Origin: Roseovarius halotolerans
Lineage (GTDB): Bacteria > Pseudomonadota > Alphaproteobacteria > Rhodobacterales > Rhodobacteraceae
Length of the DNA stretch: 64,000 nucleotides
Assembly: GCF_900172255.1 (NCBI RefSeq)
Contig: NZ_FWFU01000001.1
Location: forward strand, 310,001 to 374,000
Direction of reading: 5' to 3'
The notes under the pieces: model-generated
What the model was told of the DNA's origin: nothing
Databases searched by the model: none
Seen by the model: only the letters and a program-made list of their open reading frames with translations
Translations under genes and position numbers: made by a program
Part shown: positions 25,719-34,137 of the stretch, piece after piece
Position numbering within the stretch: position 1 is the first letter of the stretch
Layout of the letters: every line of letters begins with the position of its first letter

Positions 25719-26975
25719 ATGAAAACATCCATGACAGCGATGGCGCTTGTGCTGGGTTTTGGCGCGCCTGCCCTGGCGGGCAAGGCCGAGGTGCTGGAGA
25801 CCTATGCCGATATTGCCCATGCGGGCTATGAGGACAGCCTGTTGAAGGCGCGGGAATTGCAGGCGGCCATCGAGACGCTGCTGGCGGATCCTTCGCCCGA
25901 GACGCTGAACGCGGCGCGCGCGGTCTGGATCGAGGCCCGCGTGCCCTATCAGCAGACCGAGGCCTATCGGTTCGGCAATCCGATTGTCGATGACTGGGAG
26001 GGCAAGGTGAATGCCTGGCCGCTGGACGAGGGGCTGATTGACTATGTCGACAGCGCCTATGGCGGAGCGACGGATGAGAACCAGCTTGCGGCGCTGAATG
26101 TCATCGCGAATCCGACCTTCACCCTGTCGGGCGAAGAGATCGACGCGCGCGAGATCACGCCCGAATTGCTGGCCGACAGGCTGCATGAGGCGGATGCGGT
26201 CGAGGCCAATGTCGCGACCGGCTACCACGCCATCGAATTTCTTCTGTGGGGGCAGGACCTCAATGGCACCGAGCCGGGTGCGGGCGAGCGGCCCTGGACC
26301 GATTACGCCAGCGGCGATGACTGCACCGGCGGCAACTGCGACCGGCGCGGCGCGTATCTGACGGCGGCGACCGAATTGCTGATTTCGGACCTTGAGTGGA
26401 TGACGGCGCAATGGGCCGACGGAGGTGGAGCGCGCGAGGCGGTCACGGCCGACCCGGACGCCGGGATCGTCACCATGCTGACCGGGATGGGCAGCCTGTC
26501 CTATGGCGAACAGGCCGGTGAGCGCATGAAGCTGGGCGTGATGCTGAACGATCCCGAGGAAGAGCATGATTGCTTCTCGGACAACACGCATAACAGCCAT
26601 TTCTATGACGGCTTGGGCGTGCGGAACGTCTATATGGGCGAGTATGTGCGCGTCGATGGCAGCGTCGTGTCGGGCGAAAGCCTGTCCTCGCTGGTGGCGG
26701 AATCGGATGAGGCGGTGGATGCCGCGCTGCGCGCCGACCTGAACGCGACGATGATCGAGCTGGGACAGATCAAGGCGTCGGCCGAGGCCGGGACAAGCTA
26801 TGACCAGATGCTGGCGCGCGGCAATGAAGAGGGCGAAGCGCTGATCATGAGCGCGGTCGATGCGCTGGTGAAGCAGACGCGCTCGATCGAGCGCGCGGTG
26901 ACGGCGCTGGGCGTCGGGCAGATCGGTTTCGAGGGGTCCGACAGCCTCGACAATCCCGACGCGGTGTTCCAGTAA
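25719..26975 (+). CDS. Imelysin-family periplasmic protein (IrpA-like) 1
   Basis: A 418-residue secreted protein with a signal peptide of about 20 residues (MKTSMTAMALVLGFGAPALA). The imelysin (peptidase M75) signature GxHxxE is present as GYHAIEFLLWGQD near residue 170, along with the paired helices of the fold and MLTGMGSLSYGEQAGERM and DCFSDNTHNSHFYD in the second half. Such proteins are exported, usually iron- or haem-regulated, and bind metal or interact with haem proteins; protease activity is doubtful for most. It is first in a four-gene set. Upstream, 25550-25610 is AT-rich with an inverted TCCGA-N9-TCGGA, possibly an iron-dependent control site. Confidence 0.9.
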   Translation: MKTSMTAMALVLGFGAPALAGKAEVLETYADIAHAGYEDSLLKARELQAAIETLLADPSPETLNAARAVWIEARVPYQQTEAYRFGNPIVDDWEGKVNAWPLDEGLIDYVDSAYGGATDENQLAALNVIANPTFTLSGEEIDAREITPELLADRLHEADAVEANVATGYHAIEFLLWGQDLNGTEPGAGERPWTDYASGDDCTGGNCDRRGAYLTAATELLISDLEWMTAQWADGGGAREAVTADPDAGIVTMLTGMGSLSYGEQAGERMKLGVMLNDPEEEHDCFSDNTHNSHFYDGLGVRNVYMGEYVRVDGSVVSGESLSSLVAESDEAVDAALRADLNATMIELGQIKASAEAGTSYDQMLARGNEEGEALIMSAVDALVKQTRSIERAVTALGVGQIGFEGSDSLDNPDAVFQ

Positions 26976-26991
26976 GCCGCCGGAAGACTTC

Positions 26992-27021
26992 GGATCGCGA
27001 CCCCGCCAAGGGCCGCGATCC
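26992..27021 (+). terminator. Hairpin between imelysin 1 and the di-haem oxidoreductase gene
   Basis: GGATCGCG (26992-26999) and CGCGATCC (27014-27021), with a short inner CCC/GGG pairing. There is no T-tract directly after it. It is probably an intra-operon processing or attenuation hairpin. The AT-rich stretch 27050-27090 after it could also carry a second promoter. Confidence 0.5.
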
Positions 27022-27126
27022 GGTTCCGGGCGCGACAATCCGGCGCCCCTGATTATTTCCGATTGAAATTGTCAAGATAATGCGCCACGTCATCAGGACC
27101 AAGACCAACCTGAAAGCCAGAGTGCC

Positions 27127-28713
27127 ATGACACGCCCCCAGTTCAGACCCGGATTCGCGTTCCTTTCCCGAAGTGCATGCATCGCGCTTGGCGCGTATTT
27201 CCTTGGCGTCGCGCCGATCGGCGCGGCGGCGGAACCGCTGCAGGATGTGCATCTGGATGTGGTGCCGCGCAGCCAAGACGAAGCCGCGCGCATCAAGACG
27301 GTGACGGCCCCGACGACAGAGTTCGGCGCCCCCGAACCTTTCGAGACCAACCCGGCCGGCGCGGCCACGGTGCGCGCACGCAAGGACGCGGATGCGTTTT
27401 CGCAACCATCCGGGAATATCACCTTTGCGCGTGAGATGGATTTCAAGCTCGGCAACGGACTCTTCAAGAAGGTCTGGGTGTCGTCGCCCTCGTCGACCAA
27501 GGCATCGGACGGGCTTGGCCCGGTCTATAACGCGCGGTCCTGCCAGCGCTGCCATCTGAAGGACGGTCGCGGGCATCCGCCCGAGGGCGACGAGGACAGC
27601 CGCGTGTCGATGTTCCTGCGCCTGTCTGTGCCTGCCCACGACGATGCGGCGATGAGCGAGATAGAAACCTACCTGGCGGCGCAGGGGATCGACACGCCGC
27701 GCACCCGTCCCGATCCGGTCTATGGCGGGCAGTTGCAGGACCTGGCCGTGACCGGCCATGCCGCAGAAGGGCAGATGCGCATCACCTATGAAGAGGCGGA
27801 CATCGCCCTTTCGGATGGCGAGAGCGCCACCCTGCATACACCGAGCTACACCATCGCCGATCCCGGATACGGGCCGCTTTCGGATGATCTCTTGATCTCG
27901 CCGCGGGTGGCGCCGCAGATGATCGGGCTGGGCCTCGTTGAGGCGATCCCGGCGGCGGATATCCTGGCCCATGCCGATCCCGATGACCGTGATGGCGACG
28001 GCATTTCGGGGCGTGCGCAGATCGCCTGGTCAAAGGTGCATGAGCGCCCGATGCTGGGGCGGTTCGGATGGAAGGCGGGCAACCCCACCATCGAGCAGCA
28101 GAGCGCCAGCGCCTTTGCCGGGGATATCGGCATTTCCAACCCGCTTTTCCCTGGCGCGGCGGGCGATTGCACCCCGGCGCAGGAGGGCTGTATCGCGGGG
28201 CCGCATGGCGATGGCGACGAGCGTGTCTTCGAGATCGACCGCGAGGGGCTGGACCTTGTGACCTTCTACAGTCGCAACCTTGCGGTGCCCGCAAGGCGCG
28301 ATGTGGATGACCCCGAGGTGCTGCGCGGCAAGCAGGTGTTCTACGAGACAGGCTGCATTGCCTGCCACAGCCCGAAATACGTGACCCACCGGCTTGAAGG
28401 GCAGGACGAGCAGAGTTTCCAGCTGATCTGGCCCTATTCGGATTTCCTGTTGCACGACATGGGGCCGGGGCTGGCGGATGGGCGGCCCGAAGGCGTGGCC
28501 GACGGGCAGGAATGGCGCACGCCGCCGCTTTGGGGAATCGGGATGACCGGGCAGGTGAACGGGCATACACGGTTCTTGCATGACGGGCGGGCGCACTCGA
28601 TTCTGGAGGCGATCCTGTGGCATGGTGGCGAGGCGCAGGCGGCACGGGACCGGGTGGTCGAGATGCCCGCCGGGGCGCGTGCGGCACTGATCCGGTTCCT
28701 GGAGAGTTTATGA
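27127..28713 (+). CDS. Di-haem oxidoreductase, DUF1111 family
   Basis: A 528-residue periplasmic c-type cytochrome with a signal peptide (cleavage near residue 36, PIGAAA). Two haem-attachment motifs are visible: CQRCH near residue 139, in YNARSCQRCHLKDGRGHPP, and CIACH near residue 412. A conserved LLHDMGPGLADG and RTPPLWGIG lie in the C-terminal part. The family (thiol oxidoreductase-like, MauG/CcpA-related fold) has no firmly assigned substrate. It overlaps the following imelysin gene by ATGA. Its constant association with imelysins suggests that it oxidises or reads out a metal/haem ligand held by them; this is inference. Confidence 0.9.
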   Translation: MTRPQFRPGFAFLSRSACIALGAYFLGVAPIGAAAEPLQDVHLDVVPRSQDEAARIKTVTAPTTEFGAPEPFETNPAGAATVRARKDADAFSQPSGNITFAREMDFKLGNGLFKKVWVSSPSSTKASDGLGPVYNARSCQRCHLKDGRGHPPEGDEDSRVSMFLRLSVPAHDDAAMSEIETYLAAQGIDTPRTRPDPVYGGQLQDLAVTGHAAEGQMRITYEEADIALSDGESATLHTPSYTIADPGYGPLSDDLLISPRVAPQMIGLGLVEAIPAADILAHADPDDRDGDGISGRAQIAWSKVHERPMLGRFGWKAGNPTIEQQSASAFAGDIGISNPLFPGAAGDCTPAQEGCIAGPHGDGDERVFEIDREGLDLVTFYSRNLAVPARRDVDDPEVLRGKQVFYETGCIACHSPKYVTHRLEGQDEQSFQLIWPYSDFLLHDMGPGLADGRPEGVADGQEWRTPPLWGIGMTGQVNGHTRFLHDGRAHSILEAILWHGGEAQAARDRVVEMPAGARAALIRFLESL

Positions 28714-29723
28714 TGCGGACATCCCTTGCAATGCGAAGCCTGACGATCACGCTGGCCTTGGCCTGTGGCCTTTCGGGCATGGCGAGGGCGGGCGTGGACG
28801 AGGCGTTGTCGCGTCATGTGCTGCCGGGGTTCGGTGCGTTCGCCGAGAGCAGCGCGGCATTGGCGGCGAGCGCAAAAGAGGATTGCCGCGCCGAGGCGCT
28901 GAAACCTGCCTATCACGCCGCCTATGATGCCTGGATGGGGGTGAGCCACCTGCATCTGGGGCCGCTGGAGCAGGGTGGCCGGGCATTGGCGATCGCGTTC
29001 TGGCCCGATACGCGCGGCATGGTCGGGCGCACGGTGGCGGGGCTGGTTGCGGATGCGGACCCTGTGGTGGATTCGGCCGAGGATTTCGCTGATGTGTCGG
29101 TGGCGGGGCGCGGGCTCATGGCGCTTGAGCGGCTGTTATACGAGCCGCACCTGGCGGGCTATGGCAAGGGCGATTACCAATGCCGGCTGGCACGGGCGAT
29201 CTCGGTGGACCTTGCGCGGATGGCGCGGGAGATGGACGAGGAGTGGCCCGATTTCGCCGGATTGCTGCGCAGCGCCGGTGCGCCGGGCAATGACGTGTTC
29301 CTCAAGCCCGAGGAGGCGAGCCAGGCGCTTTATACCGCGCTGATGTCGGGGCTGGAGTTCAACCGCGATCAGAGGCTGGGGCGGGTGATGGGCAGTTTCG
29401 AGCGCCCGCGCCCGAACCGTGCCGAGGCGCGCCGCTCGGAGCGCTCGCTGCGCAATGTGGTGCTGTCGCTGGAGGCGCTGCGCGATATGGCACGGGCGCT
29501 GGCGGACGGGCCGATGGAGGACAGCGAGGCGGCCTTTGCACAGGCGCTGGAGAGGGCCGAGGCGCTGGACGATCCGGTTCTCGCGGGTGTCGCGACGCCG
29601 CAGGGGCGGCTGAAGGTCGAGGTGCTGGCGCAGGAGATCCGCAGGATCGAAGAGGCGGTGGCACAGGAGATCGGCGTGGCGCTGGGTGTCACGGCGGGGT
29701 TCAATTCGCAGGACGGGGATTGA
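28710..29723 (+). CDS. Imelysin-family periplasmic protein 2 (GxHxxE His lost)
   Basis: A 337-residue secreted protein with a signal peptide (MMRTSLAMRSLTITLALACGLSGMARA). It shows the imelysin helical repeat, but where imelysin 1 has GYHAIE this one has GRGLMALE, so the conserved His is missing. Two cysteines (DCRAEA, YQCRLARA) may form a disulfide. GGAGAG lies 3-6 bp before the tandem ATGs at 28710 and 28713. It is translationally coupled to the di-haem oxidoreductase, and a divergent, non-identical function from imelysin 1 is likely. Confidence 0.85.
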   Translation: MMRTSLAMRSLTITLALACGLSGMARAGVDEALSRHVLPGFGAFAESSAALAASAKEDCRAEALKPAYHAAYDAWMGVSHLHLGPLEQGGRALAIAFWPDTRGMVGRTVAGLVADADPVVDSAEDFADVSVAGRGLMALERLLYEPHLAGYGKGDYQCRLARAISVDLARMAREMDEEWPDFAGLLRSAGAPGNDVFLKPEEASQALYTALMSGLEFNRDQRLGRVMGSFERPRPNRAEARRSERSLRNVVLSLEALRDMARALADGPMEDSEAAFAQALERAEALDDPVLAGVATPQGRLKVEVLAQEIRRIEEAVAQEIGVALGVTAGFNSQDGD

Positions 29724-29726
29724 GGC

Positions 29727-30791
29727 ATGGACCGGCGCAGTTTCCTGTCGAGCATGTTGTTTTCCGCCGCGATGCCGCGGCTGGGCTGGGCGGATGCGGG
29801 CAACCCTGCTTACCTGGCGGCGGCGCGCGAGGCGGACGGGGCTTATGCGCTTTACGGGCTTGGCGAGGACGGGGCGGAGATTTTCCGCATCCCGCTGCCT
29901 GAACGCGGCCATGCCGCCACCGCGCATCCGAGCGCGCCCGAGGCGGTGGGTTTCGCGCGCAGGCCGGGGCGGTTCGCGCTGGTGATCGACTGCGTGGCCG
30001 GGCGCGAGACGCATCGCCTGCACAGTCCCGAGGGGCGCCATTTCTACGGTCATGGCGCCTTTGTCGAGGACGGCGCAGTGCTGGTCACGCCGGAAAACGA
30101 TATCGAGACCGGCCGGGGGTGGCTGGGCCTCTGGGCGCGCGACGAGGGCTATGCGCGGATCGGCGAGATCCCGTCGGGGGGCGTCGGGCCGCATGACATA
30201 TTGCGGCTGGATGGCGATGTGCTGGTGGTGGCCAATGGCGGCATCCGCACCCATCCCGACCGGGGGCGCGAGAAGCTCAACCTGGAAACCATGCGCCCGA
30301 ACCTGAGCTACCTGACGCTGCGCGGCGGGATCGAGGAGCAGGTGGAACTGGAGCCCGAGTTGCATCTGGCGTCGATCCGGCATCTGGCGCAGGCGGAGGG
30401 CGTGGTCGGTTTCGCGATGCAATGGCAGGGGGACTTGCCCGACAATGCGCCCTTGCTGGGCCTGCATCGGCGCGGTGAGGCGCCGGTTCTGTGCGCGGCG
30501 GATATGGCCGAGCAGTTCGCGATGGAGGGTTACGCGGGATCGGTGGCGATGAGCGGCGGGCAGGTCGCGATCACCTCGCCGCGTGGCGGGCGGGTGCATG
30601 TCTTCGGCATGGACGGGCAGTTTCGCGCCAGCCTGAAGCGCGCGGATGTCTGCGGCGTGGCCCCGGCGGCAAACGGCGGGTTGCTGGTGACGGACGGTAT
30701 GGGCGGCGTGCTGCGCATAAGGGGCGAGGCCATGCGCCCGGCGCAATCATATGACCGGGCCTGGGACAATCACCTGATCCGGGTGGGGTGA
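29727..30791 (+). CDS. DUF1513 family Tat-exported beta-propeller-like protein
   Basis: A 354-residue protein starting MDRRSFLSSMLFSAAM, a twin-arginine type signal (RRSFL) followed by a hydrophobic stretch. The rest consists of repeated short strands with Gly-Xaa-Asp/Glu turns (GHGAFVEDGAVLVTPEND, GPHDILRLDGDVLVVANGG, GVAPAANGGLLVTDG), consistent with a seven-bladed propeller. Export by Tat suggests folding or cofactor loading before secretion. The gene lies 3 bp after imelysin 2 and ends 7 bp before the convergent cbiZ gene. This gene order (imelysin, DUF1111, imelysin, DUF1513) recurs in proteobacteria, as I recall. Confidence 0.88.
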   Translation: MDRRSFLSSMLFSAAMPRLGWADAGNPAYLAAAREADGAYALYGLGEDGAEIFRIPLPERGHAATAHPSAPEAVGFARRPGRFALVIDCVAGRETHRLHSPEGRHFYGHGAFVEDGAVLVTPENDIETGRGWLGLWARDEGYARIGEIPSGGVGPHDILRLDGDVLVVANGGIRTHPDRGREKLNLETMRPNLSYLTLRGGIEEQVELEPELHLASIRHLAQAEGVVGFAMQWQGDLPDNAPLLGLHRRGEAPVLCAADMAEQFAMEGYAGSVAMSGGQVAITSPRGGRVHVFGMDGQFRASLKRADVCGVAPAANGGLLVTDGMGGVLRIRGEAMRPAQSYDRAWDNHLIRVG

Positions 30792-30798
30792 GGCGCGC

Positions 30799-31479
30799 TC
30801 AGGCGCGCAGGGAGGTGTCTTCGGGGCGCCGGACCGTATCCATCCAGCAGCGCGCGCCCGCAAGCACCGCGTCATAAACGGCGCGGCCCGCGGCCTCGCC
30901 CGCGTCGGTGTGAAGCCCGGCATATTGGCCTGCGCCTTGCGGCGCGGCCACCGCGACGCAATCCGTGCCGGTGCCGGTGGCGCGCCCCGGCGCGAGCGGC
31001 AGGTTCACATCCATCACGGCGGCGGTCCGGGCCTGCACGGCGATGGCGAGAAGTTCCAGAAGCGCGGCTTCGCTGAGGCCGCAATCCACATGCAGGGCGA
31101 CATTGATCGTGCCCCAGTCATGGCCGGTGCGATCAACCCGGTGACCGACCCGTTCGGCATTGGAAAGGCCCACTGTCGCCACGGCCTGGGCCTGCACGGC
31201 CCCGGCGCGGGCGCTGGCGATATCATGGGCGCGGATATCGCGCGAGGTGAGGAAGGTCACGGCATCCTCTGCACCGCGCGCCGCCAGTTCATCCGCAAGC
31301 CACGCTCCGACATCGAGATCCTGCGGCAGGTCGGCATTGCGCACCTCGCGCCACAGGATGCGGCGCGCACGCACGAGGCCGGGGCGATCAAGCGCCCAAC
31401 TGAGCACCTGCATCGGCGCCCCGAGGTCGAATTCCAGCCAGGGGCGGTCAAGGGTGATGCGGGGGCGAAGGGCGGTCAA
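30799..31479 (-). CDS. cbiZ: Adenosylcobinamide amidohydrolase
   Basis: Removes the side chain of imported pseudo-B12 forms or cobinamide so that they can be rebuilt with the right lower ligand. The 226 residues show CbiZ motifs: FLTSRDIRAHDIASA, ATVGLSNAERVG, GTINVALHVDCGLSE, GTGTDCVAVA and YAGLHTDAGEAAGRAVYDAV. I choose the TTG at 31479, which overlaps the btuD stop codon as TTGA and has GAGGTG 5 bp upstream; an ATG at 31533 would overlap btuD by 58 bp. It is the last gene of the riboswitch-led B12 operon, and its presence indicates salvage of incomplete corrinoids. Confidence 0.9.
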   Translation of the reverse strand: MTALRPRITLDRPWLEFDLGAPMQVLSWALDRPGLVRARRILWREVRNADLPQDLDVGAWLADELAARGAEDAVTFLTSRDIRAHDIASARAGAVQAQAVATVGLSNAERVGHRVDRTGHDWGTINVALHVDCGLSEAALLELLAIAVQARTAAVMDVNLPLAPGRATGTGTDCVAVAAPQGAGQYAGLHTDAGEAAGRAVYDAVLAGARCWMDTVRRPEDTSLRA

Positions 31480-32234
31480 CGGAGCACCTCGAGCGGCTGA
31501 TAGACCGTGCCCTGATCGGTATGCTGATACCATGCGGTGATGGCGAAGACATCGGCGAGCCGCTCGGGGGTCAGCACCTCGGCGGGCGGGCCATCGGCGA
31601 CAAGGCGGCCTTCGGATAGCATCACGAGCCGGGTGCAGTGGCGCGCGGCCATGCCGAGGTCATGCAGCGATACGAGCGCGGATTTCCCGGCCTCGGCCAG
31701 TTGCGCGAAGGTGCGCATGGTGGAAATCTGGTGCGCGGGGTCAAGCCCGGCGATGGGCTCGTCGGCCATCAGAAGCGGCGTGTCCTGCGCCAGTGCGCGG
31801 GCGATCAGGGCGCGCGCCTGTTCGCCTCCCGACAGGCGCGAGGCGGCGCGGTGGCGCATCGCGTCCAGACCCATCCAGTCGAGCGCGGCATCGACCCGCG
31901 CGCGGTCCTCGGGCGAGGGGTCGCCAAAGGCGCCGAGATGCGGGATGCGTCCCAGCAGCACCAGGGTTTCGACGCTGATCGGCCAGGCGATCTCGCGCGA
32001 TTGGGGCATCCAGGCGGCGATGCGGGCGCGCTCATGCTGGGGCAGGGCGGTGAGCGAGCTTTCCCCGCTGAAGGGCAAGAGGCCAAGGGCGGCGCGCATC
32101 AGCGTCGTCTTGCCCGCGCCGTTGGGGCCGATCAGCCCGACGAACTCCCCCTCGCCGATATCAAGCGACACGTCGCGGAGCACCGCGCGCGTGCGCAGCG
32201 TGACGGAAAGGTTGGAGAGGGTGAGGAGGCTCAT
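31476..32234 (-). CDS. btuD: Cobalamin ABC transporter ATPase
   Basis: A 252-residue ABC ATPase of the FecCD/BtuCD class. It has Walker A GPNGAGKTT, signature LSGGEQARALIARAL, Walker B LLMADEPIAGLDP and the His switch in SLHDLGMA. It powers uptake of B12 through the BtuC permease. The start codon overlaps the btuC stop (ATGA), and its stop overlaps the cbiZ start (TTGA). The substrate is assigned from the riboswitch, BtuB and CbiZ neighbours, since the ATPase itself would also fit siderophore systems. Confidence 0.9.
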   Translation of the reverse strand: MSLLTLSNLSVTLRTRAVLRDVSLDIGEGEFVGLIGPNGAGKTTLMRAALGLLPFSGESSLTALPQHERARIAAWMPQSREIAWPISVETLVLLGRIPHLGAFGDPSPEDRARVDAALDWMGLDAMRHRAASRLSGGEQARALIARALAQDTPLLMADEPIAGLDPAHQISTMRTFAQLAEAGKSALVSLHDLGMAARHCTRLVMLSEGRLVADGPPAEVLTPERLADVFAITAWYQHTDQGTVYQPLEVLR

Positions 32235-33214
32235 ATCCGCTCGGTCCGCAGTTTCAGGATAAGGTGCAGAAAGAGCGGCGCGCCGACAAGGGCGGTCACC
32301 ACCCCCAGCTTGAGGTCGCGCGCCGGAAGGATGACGCGCACCGCGATATCGGCGGCCAGCAGCATCGCCGCGCCGCCAAGCGCCGAGGCCCAGAGCAGGC
32401 GCGAGGGCCGCGCGCCGACCAGCGGGCGCAGCACATGCGGCACGACGAGGCCGACAAAGCCGATCGCCCCGGCAACAGCCGTGCCCGCCCCCACCACGCA
32501 GGCCGTGCCGGTGACGATGGTGAGGCGCAGGCGGCGCATGTCGATCCCCATCGCGCCGGCGGCGTCTTCGCCCAGTGTCAGCGCATCGAGCCCGCGCCCG
32601 ACCAGCGCGAGCAGCAGCGCGCCAAGCGCCATCAGCGGCAGAGCCAGCAAGACATGCGTAAACGAGCGGTCGGCCAGCGAGCCCATCATCCAGAACACGA
32701 TTTCATTGGCGGCGAAGGGATTGGGCGAGAGGTTCAGCACCAGCGATGTGAGCGCCGCCGCCAGTGCCGATACGGCGATCCCCGCAAGGATCAGCGTGAG
32801 CGATCCGCCGCGCGGCCCTGCCAGCGCCATCACGAGCCCCATGCCGATGAGCGCCCCGAGGAGCGCCGAGAGCGGCAGCGCCAGCGCGAAGGCCGCGGCA
32901 AGCCCGGTCTGAAGCGAAAGCACGGCGCCGAGCGCCGCCGAGCCGGACACCCCGATCAGGCCCGGTTCGGCCAGGGGATTGCGCAGGTAACCCTGCATCG
33001 CCGCCCCCGCCAGCCCGAGGCTTGCGCCGATCATCAGGGCGAGGATCGCGCGGGGCAGGCGGATTTCACGCATCACCAGTGTCAGCGGCCCGCCATCCCC
33101 TGCGAAAAGCGCCGCAAGGCTTTCGCCCGGCCCGGTTCCCGCCGGGCCGATCAACAGCGAGGCGGCGAAAAGCGCGATCACCAGAAGGCAAAGGCCGATG
33201 GCAAGGCGGCTCAT
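32231..33214 (-). CDS. btuC: Cobalamin ABC transporter permease
   Basis: A 327-residue inner-membrane permease of the FecCD family with about ten transmembrane helices. Typical motifs are REIRLPRAILALMIGASLGLAGAAMQGYLRNPLAEPGLIGVSGSA and GFVGLVVPHVLRPLVG. The start at 33214 is taken because GGGGGA lies upstream and the first membrane helix follows at once; the open frame upstream of it lies inside btuF. It overlaps both neighbours by ATGA, so btuF, btuC and btuD should be made in balanced amounts. Confidence 0.92.
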   Translation of the reverse strand: MSRLAIGLCLLVIALFAASLLIGPAGTGPGESLAALFAGDGGPLTLVMREIRLPRAILALMIGASLGLAGAAMQGYLRNPLAEPGLIGVSGSAALGAVLSLQTGLAAAFALALPLSALLGALIGMGLVMALAGPRGGSLTLILAGIAVSALAAALTSLVLNLSPNPFAANEIVFWMMGSLADRSFTHVLLALPLMALGALLLALVGRGLDALTLGEDAAGAMGIDMRRLRLTIVTGTACVVGAGTAVAGAIGFVGLVVPHVLRPLVGARPSRLLWASALGGAAMLLAADIAVRVILPARDLKLGVVTALVGAPLFLHLILKLRTERI

Positions 33215-34137
33215 GATCCATCCCCCTGAAGGGCGCGGCGGGTGCGCACGAGGCTTTCGATGGCGCGCAGCACATGGGGCGTGCCGCAAAGCCAGTCGTG
33301 ATCGGCGATGGCGGCTGCGGTGCTGCTGTGGCGAAGGGCCTGCACCACCGGGTGATCCATGATGTCCTCGGCGCGCGAGGCGCCGGGATAGCGGCGCGAG
33401 GTCACAACGGTATCGGGCGCGGTCATGGCCAGCACCTCGAGCGGCATGCGCATGCCGGTCTCGTAGCCCGCCGCGCTGGCGGCGTTGGAGAACCCGGCCG
33501 CCAGAAGGATCTGACCCGCGAGCGTCTGATCGCCCAAGGTATAGCCATTGGCATAGTAAAGCACCGCCGAGGGGCGTGTCGTGGCGGTGGCGCGCAGGCG
33601 CGCGAGGTCTTCGTCAAAGGCGGCGGCAATGGCGCGGGCGCGATCCTCGCGCCCCAGAGCCGCGCCCATCTCGAGGATGCGGTCATGCACGTCCTCGAGC
33701 GAATTGGCGGGCGCGAGGGTGATGACGGGAATGCCAAGCCTCCTGAGCATCGCCGTGGTATGGCGCGCCGAGAGGGTGCTGGTCAGCACGAGGTCGGGCT
33801 GCATGAGGTAGACTTCTTCGGCGCGGCCATGATTGATCCTGTGGCGCGCAGCCTCGTCGGCCATGGCCGAGGCGCGCGGGTCGAGCGCCACATGGCTGAC
33901 CGAATGAAGCTGGCCATCGTCCGCGATCAGCATGGCCAGCTGATCGGTGCAGAGATTCATCGACACGACACGGTCCGGCGCATCGGCCAGAGCGGCCGGC
34001 GTCAGTGCGCCGAGCGCTGCCAGGGCGGCCAGCGCAGCGCACGCCAGACGGGCGGCGCCACTGCGCCGCCCGCTGCCGCGGCGCCGATCAGAAGCGCGCG
34101 GAAAGGCCAAGATACATGGTCCGGCCCGGTGTGGCAT
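33211..34137 (-). CDS. btuF: Cobalamin-binding periplasmic protein
   Basis: A class III periplasmic binding protein that hands B12 to BtuCD. It has APDRVVSMNLCTDQLAMLI, QPDLVLTSTLSARHTTAMLRRLGIPV, a long backbone helix (EDVHDRILEMGAALG) and the two-lobe pattern typical of BtuF/FhuD. The start is uncertain: in-frame ATGs at 34164, 34155 and 34137 all lie inside the 3' end of btuB, so the N-terminus overlaps it by 50 bp or more. The signal sequence is the Ala-rich stretch ending LTPAALADA, preceded by an Arg-rich tail. I list 34137 as the most downstream ATG. Confidence 0.88.
   Translation of the reverse strand: MPHRAGPCILAFPRASDRRRGSGRRSGAARLACAALAALAALGALTPAALADAPDRVVSMNLCTDQLAMLIADDGQLHSVSHVALDPRASAMADEAARHRINHGRAEEVYLMQPDLVLTSTLSARHTTAMLRRLGIPVITLAPANSLEDVHDRILEMGAALGREDRARAIAAAFDEDLARLRATATTRPSAVLYYANGYTLGDQTLAGQILLAAGFSNAASAAGYETGMRMPLEVLAMTAPDTVVTSRRYPGASRAEDIMDHPVVQALRHSSTAAAIADHDWLCGTPHVLRAIESLVRTRRALQGDGS

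Noticed and set aside
33214..33219. TGATCC-like sequences such as those near 1529 and 33214 as further RpoE promoters.
   Set aside because: No TA-rich -10 at 18 bp in the correct orientation; they overlap coding starts by chance.
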